Shown here: one piece after another, positions 24,101 through 34,338 of the stretch
Numbering within the stretch: the stretch's first letter is position 1
How the letters are laid out: each line of letters starts with the position of its first letter
From: Toxotes chatareus
Lineage: Eukaryota > Chordata > Actinopteri > Toxotidae
Direction of reading: 5' to 3'
Assembly (NCBI GenBank): GCA_016801885.1
Contig: CM028891.1
Coordinates: 10,461,517-10,525,516, forward strand
Length of the DNA: 64,000 bases
Program-made: the position numbers and the translations under genes
The notes under the pieces: model-generated
Told to the model about the DNA's origin: nothing
The model's input: only the letters and a program-made list of their open reading frames with translations
Databases searched by the model: none

Positions 24101-25598
24101 AAAAAATCAGTCATGTCTCTGCAGCAGCAATCTAATCAGGGCACCTGCTGCTCATTTCCACAGCTGTGTTGAATCTGACTAATTAAGGACAATGTTAAGT
24201 GTCGTGCCCTCCTTTTTTCTTGCTTTCATTTAATTCTCTCTTGAAATCTAGTAAATACATTTTTTTTTTTTTTAAATGTCTTAAAACAGACTTAACTTTG
24301 AAACAGATAAAATGAAACCAGAAACATACATTAGCCCACCTTTGGAAAATAAGATACTTTACTTTATCTTCAGATATCACAATCTGCCAGTCACCCATAA
24401 ATACTGCATTTACAGCATTTGGACAAACACATTTGTTTGTCCAATCCATGGGGTTCTGTCTCTTGCTAAAGAGAATCATCAACCCTACACTTATCAGTGG
24501 GGCTGACAACTGGACTGCCTATTTAGGTTTATAAATTGTACAATTTGCTCAACCTGCTTGACCCAGGTGGGACTCGAACCCACAATCCCCAGCTCCGGAG
24601 GCTGATACCTTATCCATTAGGCCACTGGGTCACCACAGCAAGCGTTTCTAAACAAAAGAAGTTGCCACGAAACACAAAGCTCTGCATAATCAACACTTCA
24701 TATCAGCTCACGCTGAGGCACTGCAGTAAATCAAGTCCATTGAGTGTTGTTGTGAAGAAGTGCCATAAAGCCAGGGGAAAAGTCCTATTTTGATGACTGA
24801 CAATTACAGTAGCTGCTTTCTGTTATATTACATTCAGACACACTACTCCCTCAAGCGCTCACCAAGACACACAAATATACACAGGCACACACCTTAGCTG
24901 ATAGCTTGTCAACAATACGTAGAGAGAGACCCTGTGGTTGTGGATGAGGTTCACCACTTTTCAGATCATTTTTCTGAGGGAAGAATATAAAAACAAAGGA
25001 CAGGATGGTGAGTCAGCTAAACACAATAGAGAGGCAGCTTTTAAAAAAAATGTTGTTTTACTAATCATTTAAAATTTTTCCAAATACATTGTCAGACCTT
25101 AGCAACATAGTGTTTGTAGTCCAGCTGAAGCTCCTGCTGAAGTTTCTGTTTCTTCCTTTCATACTCAGTTCCCAGCAGGAAACTTATGCCCAACCCTCGA
25201 AAATATAGAACATACAATATAAAATACAGACCGTACGATGAACACTATACTCAAAGAATGCAGCCTGTTCACTTTTTTAGAGGCTCGCACAATACCTCTG
25301 TCTGGATTAGGGTTTATTCCTTGTGTTGCTGATGCTGGAGGCATATTTACAGTGTTATTTACATCACCGGCCCCTGACTGTGGAGAGTATTCGCATAAAA
25401 TATTCGTTAAAGCACTGATATGCGCATCAATAATTACAAAGTTATTTCAAAGCATTGGTATTTTACGTACCTTTGCATATATGAATGGTAAATCACACTT
25501 CAGTGATGATATTTCTTTGTGTGTTTCCTCTTAATGTCCTCGAAAAACGTCCTGTCTTCGTCTATTGTTAGCCAACGAGGTAATGATTGAGGCTGCAT
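12996..25598 (-). CDS. cspp1: CSPP1, centrosome and spindle pole associated protein 1
   Basis: Microtubule-associated ciliary and spindle-pole protein. Minus-strand exons, 5' to 3': 25598-25471, 25377-25296, 25195-25098, 24973-24893, 24087-23986, 23307-22946, 22215-22124, 21998-21902, 21789-21732, 21393-21065, 20970-20846, 20159-20075, 19814-19703, 19269-19122, 19035-18895, 18766-18696, 18505-18362, 18266-18201, 18024-17914, 17828-17768, 17608-17482, 16662-16523, 15323-15186, 15075-15041, 14931-14868, 14259-14096, 14040-13887, 13189-12996. Borders and phases agree throughout except the first exon. Recognition: EYERKK and ERNKEYN motifs near the N-terminus, GAVNRQYDSWRRDVPY in the 21065 exon, MMAYNPWGRNGGGAP in the 19122 exon, and many Glu/Lys/Arg-rich coiled-coil segments. 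Some 5' splice sites are read as GTCAGT because only that choice keeps phase. The C-terminal exon is assigned from frame and a tract ending in CCAG, so it is less certain. Start ATG at 25598 is tentative. Confidence 0.92.
13547..13797. mobile_element. Tc1/mariner-like MITE remnant
   Basis: The left end begins CAGTGCCTA and the right end finishes TAGGAACTG, imperfect inverted repeats each flanked by TA (13545-13546 and 13798-13799). The right end contains the phrase GTGTGAATACTTTTTATA, typical of fish Tc1-like element ends. The interior has long T-runs (13580-13615, 13645-13658) and no open frame. It sits in the last CSPP1 intron. Confidence 0.5.
15128..15170 (+). repeat. (TG)n microsatellite in a CSPP1 intron
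   Basis: About 20 TG units. It reads as CA on the CSPP1 strand and lies just after the donor of the exon 15323-15186. Confidence 0.9.
23388..23823. mobile_element. TA-flanked non-autonomous element with ~45 bp inverted ends
   Basis: The left end starts AGGGTTGATTGA and the right end finishes TCAATCAACCCT. The inverted similarity continues for about 45 bases, including the shared inner word ACTTCTGTTTGAAGCTTGAA, apart from a short indel. TA lies directly on both sides (23386-23387 and 23824-23825), as expected for a Tc1/mariner-type target duplication. It carries no transposase frame and lies in a CSPP1 intron. Family assignment beyond 'TA-inserting MITE' is not possible by eye. Confidence 0.75.
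24559..24631 (-). tRNA. tRNA-Arg (anticodon CCG)
   Basis: Read on the minus strand, 73 nt with a perfect 7-bp acceptor stem (GACCCAG with CTGGGTC), discriminator A, D-arm GGCCTAATGGATAAGG, anticodon loop CTCCGGA with anticodon CCG, and T-arm TGGGTTCGAGTCCCA. It is nearly identical to the vertebrate tRNA-Arg-CCG I know; the D-stem has one G-U wobble where GGTA replaces the usual GGCA. The A and B boxes are intact. No run of four T follows within about 40 bases, so the Pol III terminator is not obvious. It lies within a CSPP1 intron on the same strand. Confidence 0.93.
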
Positions 25599-25605
25599 CT
25601 AATGG

Positions 25606-26095
25606 CTAATTAAAAAAAATAAAAAAATAAAAGTCTGGTAAAGTCTGGCGACTGAAATCAAACATTGCACTTTAATATATATTATTTATACTGAAATTAT
25701 TTGGCTCCACAAACCGAAAACGTGACAAATGCTCTTGTCCAGACTGTCAGCAAGTCGCAAAGCATCATTTCGTTGCTAAGGGCAACCATGACACAAAAGG
25801 TCTTGCTAGAAGAGGCTAACCTAGCTAACACGAATTATGACAAAAAAATATATATCTGAAAGGCGTCAAATTCGACTTTAAACAGTTGTTACATTGGTTA
25901 CATTGTTAACTCTAGTGGAAGTCAGGTTTAAAAACAATTAACGCTAATAATCTAGAACCAACAAGACTTACAAACCCTTTGAGTCTTGCTTACGGGATTT
26001 GACGAGAAGAATTTAGTTTCGGTAATGAAAACTGGCTGCGCTTTTGTCGATTCGTGAAACACCACAATCTTCTCCACGAGTACAGCGCTGCAAAC
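25606..26095 (-). promoter_or_regulatory. cspp1: CSPP1 5' non-coding exon, first intron and promoter side
   Basis: On the minus strand a pyrimidine-rich tract ending in TTAATTAG just before the first coding exon is a good 3' splice site. Upstream, two good donors (GTAAGC ending an exon at 25994, GTAAGT ending one at 25972) suggest a non-coding first exon of about 26090-25972. The interval also holds an RFX X-box-like motif (25772-25786). COPS5 starts in the opposite direction about 450 bases away, so the two genes share a divergent promoter region. Exact start sites are inferred. Confidence 0.5.
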
Positions 26096-26543
26096 TTCAG
26101 AATAAAAGGTACTTTAACAAGCCTGCTTGTATTTCTGAAAGGCGCCGCTAGATGTCAGTGCGTCCCCAACGGTTAGTTAATGTCCTCTCAAGACTAAACC
26201 ATGTTTTCATGTGAGAGGGGTGATTGTACTTTAACACGACTGTTAAACACGGAAAAAGCATTCCAGGCGGAATAACATTGTTTCGTATATGGTTCAGTTT
26301 TAATGTTAAAAGGGTTATGTACCATACAAACACATCAACGTCATATGTATGTAACATTAAGACAAATGTTCCCCGCGATTTCACTTTGGTGTATTGGTAT
26401 CATTCACTGTCATGGCTCCCTGAGCGAGTGAACGATACGCCTTGCTACGGTATCAAATACTCGAAGAAATACAACATTTCTTCGCTTACTTGAACATAAA
26501 TCGGGGGTTTTAACGACTCATTTCTGTACTTAGATAAGTCATC

Positions 26544-29500
26544 ATGGCGGGGAGCAGCACTGCTCAGAAAACATGGGAGCTATCGAACAGTATGCAGGAA
26601 GTTCAGAGCATAGATGAAATTTACAAATATGACAAAAAGCAACAACAAGAAATCCTCGCGGCGAAGCCATGGACAAAGGAGTAAGTACACAACAGTAATG
26701 TGGTGTTTGATCGCCAGTTGAGGTGATTGTTAAGGTCAATTTCGGGTGTTGTGTGCTGTATCACGGTACACTATTGTTAAACACTCTTGATAGCTTGGCC
26801 ATCAACTAGCAGTTGTTTGTCAACATCAGTGCAGCAGATTGTGTGCGGTGTGTTTCTGCAGATGTATTTACTCCTTAATATTATGCTAAATGTTGAATAA
26901 ATATCTTTGACCCACAGTCACCACTACTTCAAGTATTGCAAGATATCAGCTTTGGCCTTGTTGAAGATGGTGATGCACGCCAGGTCTGGAGGAAACCTGG
27001 AGGTGATGGGCCTCATGCTGGGGAAGGTCGACGGCGAAACCATGATCATCATGGACAGCTTTGCCTTACCTGTGGAGGGCACAGAAACCCGAGTCAACGC
27101 ACAGGCTGCAGCATATGAGTACATGGCTGCCTACATTGAAAATGCTAAACAGGTCTGACACTGTCTTACACTCACTTAAATGGCATTTCACTTAACTCAT
27201 AATTGAGAAAGAACGAACCAAACTCTCCAGATACACTGTTCAGAGTTATATTATGTATGTATGTTAGATGTTATTAATTGCAGCCATATTTTCTGGGTTG
27301 CGACTTGAGTAGATGTTTGTGTGGGTTAGTCATACACAAACAGGAATCTGGATCTCCACATCACCCATCCCTTACCCACCTGTGCTCTTCAACACTGCTC
27401 TAAATACATATGTCTTCTCTTAGGAAATGACAATCATTCAATTCTGTTATACTCGCAGTTATTTAGAGTGCCATATTCTTAAAACAGATCACAAAATTTC
27501 CTATTCTACATTTTGCCATACATTGGTAGCAATAATAATATTCAAACAATATTTTTACACTCTTCTTATATTTAAACATCGGCTGTAATCCTGCATAAGG
27601 GTGGTTTTAGAAGTAGTACAGGCTTCACGTCTTGACTAAAAACCTGCGTGTAATCTCTGATCCCTCAGGTTGGCCGGCTGGAGAATGCCATTGGCTGGTA
27701 CCACAGTCATCCAGGCTACGGATGCTGGCTCTCGGGCATAGATGTCAGCACTCAGATGCTCAACCAGCAGTTTCAGGAGCCTTTCGTGGCTGTTGTGGTA
27801 AGGCAGGAAATGGTAACCATTGTTATTTCAAGTCAAACACTTGGTTTACAGTGATTTGTAATTGCTCCCTATTAAAACGGTATTCAAGAAAATAAGCTCT
27901 TTTCTTTCGAAGTATGACAAAACACGTTGTGGGTGTAACTGAGAAGGGGGTGATCGCTGATGTATGAGTTGTAGGTTTCCGTGTAGTACAGAGGAATATG
28001 TTGCTATTGCAACCATCTATGCTATTTACACTTCATTTGGTTTAGCAGTGCTTAAATGCCATGGGCGTCGTATAATTAAGTGCGTATTTTCAGCACACTG
28101 ACAGCCATAGTAAAGGGCTCCTGGTGGCCAGATTTGAGTAGTCCCTGGAGGTTTTTATGACCTCTGACTTTGTTTTCCTGTTCTACTGTATCTTTCTTCC
28201 TACAGATCGACCCCACTCGGACTATTTCTGCAGGGAAAGTCAACCTTGGCGCCTTCAGAACCTACCCAAAGGTAAAACAAAGACCATATATAACAGCAGT
28301 TCTCTAAAGATTAGTAGTTTAAAAGCAGCAAATTAATTTGCTATTAAGTATTCTGGTGCATTTGTGTGGGGGTTTTTTTTTGTTTGTTTGTTTTTTTACC
28401 ATATTTGTTTGTTTTTAAATTGTTGTTGTGTATTTCTGATGTCATTTGGAATTTATGATCTTGAATTGCTTTTTTTTTTATCTCATTGATCCATTACTTG
28501 TTTGTACAGTATTTACCGATTGCCATTACAGAAAATATTTTTTTTCTCTTGTTATTTATCAGCATTTCTTCTTTGGTTTTTCAGGGTTACAAACCTCCCG
28601 ATGAAGGACCCTCCGAATATCAGACAATCCCTCTGAACAAGATTGAAGACTTTGGTGTACACTGTAAACAGTGAGTGTTGAAATACAGTATATTAAAATG
28701 TTGTCACCACATTGAATATTTACATATCATACACAATATGTAAATAATTTTTAAACATGTACCTTAATTACTGTACTTAAATGTACTTTGCCCTTTAGTA
28801 TATGATGATATACTATACTTGTTTTTGCTTTGGTTTGTCTCATTCAGGTATTACGCCTTGGAGGTAACTTACTTTAAGTCCTCCCTTGATAGAAAGCTCC
28901 TGGAACTCCTTTGGAATAAATATTGGGTCAATACCTTAAGCTCCTCAAGTCTCCTCACGGTATGTAGGCAACTTCAGAAATCAAAATGTTGGCTAATTGT
29001 CTGACATTTTGATTTATGGTTAATTATTACACTATAACTCATTGAGACATGTGGTCACCAGCTTGTGATGTTGTGATTTATTGCAGCCTACTAGCAAAGC
29101 ACCTTTGTTTATTGGTGTTAGTAATAAGCTTAATTTGAACTTTTGAACAAGGGAGATAAGTATTAAAGTTGAAACTGACTCCAGTGATACCGGTTCACTG
29201 TGGATCATCTCCTTTCCCCCCTGCAGTTCGCTCTAAAGATTGAAAGCCCCTCATGTGAATTCCCATTGTGGTTGCAGTCACTCTGTCCCGAGCTTAACTA
29301 AACAGTCTAAACAGGCATCAGGCTTATCCAAACAGTTAGCTCTTTGGCATTCTGGATGAAGATGAATTGACTACATGTCAAGAACGAGCTGTTCCATGGG
29401 TGACAGGCTTTGTCAGTTGCTACACTGTCACCCTAGTCAGGGGCCCCTGTGTCATTGTGTTTTAATTACCTTTTCCACTAAAAACACGGCCTCACCTTAA

Positions 29501-30660
29501 GCAAACTTTCCTCTGACTTCTCTTCATTCACCACAACGCACAAAGTGTCCCTACAGCATGTTACACAGATTTGTTGCCATTCTGCAAAAAATTTAATCTT
29601 GTTCTTTGTGGAAAATCTGTTATCTAGCTTTTGTTAGCAAATTGCGCATGAATTGGTTTCTATTCGTGTGTTTGTGTGTGTGCACGGGGTTTGTGTTTGT
29701 GTGTGTTGGATGGTCAGAACTCGGACTACACCACAGGCCAGGTGTTTGACCTGTCGGAGAAGCTGGAGCAGTCGGAGGCTCAGCTGGGCAGAGGCAGCTT
29801 CATGCTCGGGTTGGACACACATGACAGGAAGTCTGAAGACAAACTGGCCAAAGCAACACGAGATAGGTAAATGTTTTTCTTCTAAACAAATAACTTAAAT
29901 ATGAACATTTATTTTGGGCAGTAGAATTTCAGTGTTGTCTTTGGCTGTAGCCAACTTTCCCGTTACTTTCTCAAGGCTATATTGTACAACCTAAAAAGAA
30001 AGTAGTGGAAAGTAATACTTTTAATTAATTGCATCATTTTTTTACTGCTTGATATACATTTGCCAACTCAACTGATGTGTTGAAAATACATTTTCTTTAT
30101 GTTATGTTAATAATAACCTTATAATATGTTGTTTCTATTACATTTTTAAAAGAATTTTAATTAAATTCTTGTGTGTTTAAATTTTGCCAAATGTTTGTTT
30201 TAGGGCTGCAACCAAGATTATGTTTATTATTGATTAGTCTATGAATGATTTCCTCAATAAATTGATTAATCTTCTTGTGTATTTAATGTCACAGAATGAT
30301 GAAAAATATGAAAAATAATTACTGATTAATTTTCAGTCAGTTTACATTGACTTATCATTTCGACTCTAGACTAGTTTATTAATACTAATTTCAGTAATAT
30401 CTGATTAACACAGAGATAGAGTACTACAAATGACAGCAAAAAAGACTTTCACTATTTATTGCTCTTGGAAGTCTACTGATGCCAATGTAAAAGTTACATA
30501 TAAGTATGGTGTATCTGTTTTTGCTTGGAGTAAATACTGAGCTCCATTTTCCCCTGTGCTTTGTTTTAGCTGCAAGACAACCATCGAGGCAATTCATGGC
30601 CTGATGTCTCAGGTCATTAAGGATAAACTCTTCAATCAAATCAACACGTCTGCCAATTAA
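26544..30660 (+). CDS. cops5: COPS5 (CSN5/JAB1), COP9 signalosome deneddylase
   Basis: Zinc metalloprotease subunit of the COP9 signalosome that removes NEDD8 from cullins. Exons: 26544-26680, 26918-27152, 27669-27797, 28206-28271, 28585-28670, 28848-28959, 29718-29866, 30570-30660. They sum to 1005 bases, encoding 334 aa, the same as human CSN5, with every phase consistent. The N-terminus [17 protein letters not shown] matches the family. The exon at 27669 carries the JAMM motif ([14 protein letters not shown]) with both histidines and the aspartate, and the preceding exon has the MPN glutamate region ([14 protein letters not shown]). The exon at 29718 holds the helical segment with [16 protein letters not shown]. 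The start ATG is the first in frame. No lesion seen. Confidence 0.98.
30201..30372. mobile_element. hAT-like MITE fragment
   Basis: Begins TAGGGCTGCAACCA and continues with GATTAGTC, TCAATAAATTGATTAATC and AATGTCACAGAATGATGAA. These resemble diverged words of a very common teleost hAT-type MITE whose consensus starts TAGGGCTGCAAC. The right end is truncated or too diverged to define. It lies in the last COPS5 intron. Confidence 0.55.
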
Positions 30661-30865
30661 ACCTGAACTATGAGCTGATTTGGATCTCACCTGGAAATGT
30701 TTTCTTGTGCATGTCTAGCACTTATTGATTTAACTGCTAAGAGTAGCATTATCTGTGAGTTCTCTTGGGAGTGCTTTTTTTATTCACTTTCTTCTTTTGT
30801 CCTTGAAGTAGCTAAGGAATACAGCCAGGACTCATGCTGCAAAAAATAAAACATAAAAAAATCCA
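30661..30865 (+). other. cops5: COPS5 3' UTR
   Basis: Follows the TAA at 30658-30660. AATAAA at 30845-30850 is the nearest poly(A) signal. A longer UTR reaching the block at 31170-32000 cannot be excluded. Confidence 0.6.
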
Positions 30866-33150
30866 AGTACTGTATGTGGGTATTTCATACTTTTTAGACA
30901 AAATTATTTGAGTTTATTTAGGTCTGTATTATGCAATATAACTTAAATTTTACCTGGGAAATTGAACAATTTCCTTGGGGTATAAGATGGACGTTTGTCT
31001 TCACCTATTCAACCCATTTAGTCTTCACTACGTATTTATATTTAGGACAGTATTCTGAATGTCTGAAACACTGCAGCATTGTTTACCCTCATGCTCTGGT
31101 TGTTGCTAAACATCTTTTTACACGCAGGACCTGTGTTCTCCTGCAGTCCGACATTTAGGATACACGCCATGGTCGCATTTAACGCACGGCCTCATCCAGC
31201 ACCAGTCAGTCACTCAAGTGTAGTCTGTCATAGCATTACATAATGGAACAACAAACTCAAGTTTCTGTATAGGCTCAAAGGGAATCGCCTGCCATGTGTG
31301 GGATGTCTCTGCGGAGTCACTCCCTGCACAGTTTTGGCTCTCGGTGGTACACAGTCCGGCAGAGTGGCCAAGTCGTCAGGTTGTGGTGTGGCAGTGATGC
31401 AGTGCAGAAACAGAAGCCGTACACACTGGAGTCTATTCACCCAACGTGTCTGCTCTCCATCGAAGCAGACACTCACCAAGTCTGCCTTTTTTTAACAGAC
31501 AGCTACTTTGGCCTGGGTTTGTGTCATGTCTTTTTTTATGGTATTGTAATGGCTAAATGTATATTTTCGATGTCATGTATTGCAAAGAAGAGAGAATCCC
31601 AGTGGGACCAAGGAGGTGTCTGTTTTTTCTCATAAGCATGAGCTTTGGCACCACTTCTTATAATGATTTTCTTTTACCATTATTTAAGCCATTTATCAAG
31701 ATGGAGGGTGTTTAGTATAGCGGTTTAGGAAGAGGAAACTTATTAGATTATATTTAATGTAATTTAGGATTTTGAAATTGTATAGGTTTTGCACTCATGC
31801 TTTCTGAATAGCTAATGTTTTTGCCAGATATTTAAATGTATTACATGGATGACTGTCACAGTGCTGAGAAAGTATTTAGAGTATGCACTTTTAAAATAGT
31901 TTCATCTGATGTTTGGTCTTTCAGGGTGATTTAAGAATCAGTGAAACATATTGAACTCGTTGGACATGTAAATATTGTGATTATCACCAGATGGACATTT
32001 GTATGCATGACTAAAGATGGAATAGGAAAATGTATGTAAATTCTAATCAAGTCAAATTGTGGGCAGCCAAAAATCCATTACCCGTGAATTTTACCTTCTA
32101 CTTTTAAGATTTAGCAGTTTTATAATTCCAAAGTATGTTCCTCATTACTATAAAATAAGCTTTCACAGATTGCCGTGGAATGCCTTCTCCTTTGCTGTCC
32201 ACAAAAAAAAATAGAAGGGTGAAGAACTGAGTTATTTGGCACTGATGTGAGAGCAGCAGATTGATAAGACTCATGATTAATAGGTGTGGGTAGCTACAGT
32301 ATTTAGACCCTATAGATCTAATGACCCCACTAAGATCTGTAGATGTTATGTTTAGTTTGGCTTACAGAAGAGGCAAAGCATAGCGCCGTATGTGAAGAAG
32401 CTGAGTCCAGCTCAGAAAGCTAGTGGTGCTACACTTCCTCTCCACCATGTGCTCCTGCATAAGTGGCGGCAAGTCACTCCCTCACAGGAAACCCAGGTCA
32501 TGGCATGATATAGATTAGCAATGCAGGGGTCAATGGGAGAAGAGTGTTGTGGTACTGGCAAAGTATGTTGCCTTGGAAGATGGACAATAATACTTAGTGA
32601 AATGTCATTGTACGTGGCTGCAACAAGTGAGCAAGTAAGAAAATAGGAACAGCAGAAAGTTTTAATATCTGTTCAATGGATGTAATTTATTATCGTGTGT
32701 GATAAGGACATTTTAAGATCCACCTTTTTTTATTTGTATTTATTATCTATTTGTAGGGTTTTTAAATACCATTTACACTACAAAATAGCAATTTAGTTGA
32801 ATTACTAAATCCTAGTAAAAAAAATTTCCAAAGCATTATTATTGGGTAATAATAGAATAGAATTTCATTGGCCACTCCCTTTTGTCCAACCCATAATTTC
32901 TGTATCTATATAACCACTTCTCTTTCTTTTATTTGCAATTATACAACGAAAATGTCAATAAATTAAAATTAAGATTATATAAATGTACAGTTTTATTTAA
33001 TGACCACTGTATTGTATTAAAATGTCAATAATAGTTATGAATGTTTGTTTTTAACCCGAATAATATTGCTAAAAATAATAAAACAATCAACACGATTGTT
33101 TACTTCCGCTTCCCCGGAAGTAACCCATTGGATTCTGTGAATGACGCGCT
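30866..33150. other. COPS5 to PPP1R42 intergenic region
   Basis: AT-rich sequence without recognisable exons. The part at 31230-31640 is less AT-rich and has a 113-codon open frame (31294-31635), followed by T-rich, UTR-like sequence to about 32000. I do not recognise the encoded peptide. No RNA gene or clear repeat identified. Confidence 0.5.
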
Positions 33151-33262
33151 GCCCCGTGGTTTCCATAGCAACGAGTTTGCTAGCCTCAAACAAAAAGGCC
33201 CTTTAACTTCGTAAAAAGTATTTAAGTAGCCCGCATTTTAAACTCCAACAGCGACTACAGAG
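33100..33262 (+). promoter_or_regulatory. ppp1r42: PPP1R42 promoter and first non-coding exon
   Basis: An ETS-type site (CCCGGAAGT, near 33112-33120) and a close match to the RFX X-box (GTTTCC AT AGCAAC, 33159-33172) lie just upstream of a non-coding exon that ends at 33262 with donor GTAGGA. The X-box fits a gene for a centrosome- and sperm-associated protein. The transcription start is inferred. Confidence 0.6.
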
Positions 33263-34338
33263 GTAGGAGGGTTTAGTTAATATTTTACACACGTTAAAAT
33301 TCACCATAATAAAAGGGAGGGGGGTTATCTCGCTAACTTTGTTTATAGAAGACGCTACATTGTTGTGATAGCTTTTAAGCTATCTGTGAAGGTAGCCTAA
33401 TGTCATTTAATGTAACCCGGGCCAATTTTTAATTCATAAAACCCCAGTGAATTTTTTTTCTGAGGCATCTCTAGCTATGTGAATCCCATGACCACCTTCC
33501 ACTGGCGATCTGCATTAACTTTGAGGGATATTTCGTGTCCCTCACTTAATGCACCCTGACAGATATGAGTGTCGCACTTTTTTGACATTGATAAACTGCT
33601 GTCCACAAGTCTCAAGAGGCCCAGAGGTGCATAAGCTCAGTTCGCCAATAGCCTCTGTCTATAGCTAAAGCTCTGCCGTATCGATCAGTACCTCTCGTCT
33701 CCTATAACCTCGACCCGATGCGTTGAGATCAAGTGTGGAAAATACCTGCTGTCACATCCCTTTCTCTCCCCACCACTGTATTTTAGCTAGCTATACTCAG
33801 TGACTGATGTATAACTAGCATATGGAGAAGTGACGTGTAATGATGTCTATTTGCAAAGTAAGATCAAAGAGCAAAATTTCATATCTCAATGTCAGGTCAA
33901 GCTAATATACAAGCCCCATGGGTACTGAATAAAAGGAAGTAGTGGGAGCTCGGCTCAGACTGCTTGGGGAATTGACCGCTCTAATTACAACACAAATTGA
34001 GTGGTCACTCAGCCTTTGGCCTCTCAGCAAGTTTCCTGGAGAATAGTGATGTTTTTTTTTCATCAATTACCGCTAATTGTGAATTGACAGTTAGGTTGTA
34101 TGCCATTTAAAGTTCTGTATAAGGTTAAAATTTGTCCTTTCTGATTACAAATGGTGAAGTAATTTGGCATTAGTAAATAGTTAAATCGGTGGAACATTTG
34201 TTTGCCTGCTAAGGTCTATTTCAGTTCACATGTGTCTATTTTTCTCCCAAACAGACAGCTCTAGTCACTGCTGTGGGCTGCACGCTTGGCTGAAGCTGAA
34301 AAGGATCCTCTCTGAAGCAGTGTGTGTTACGAGCCACC

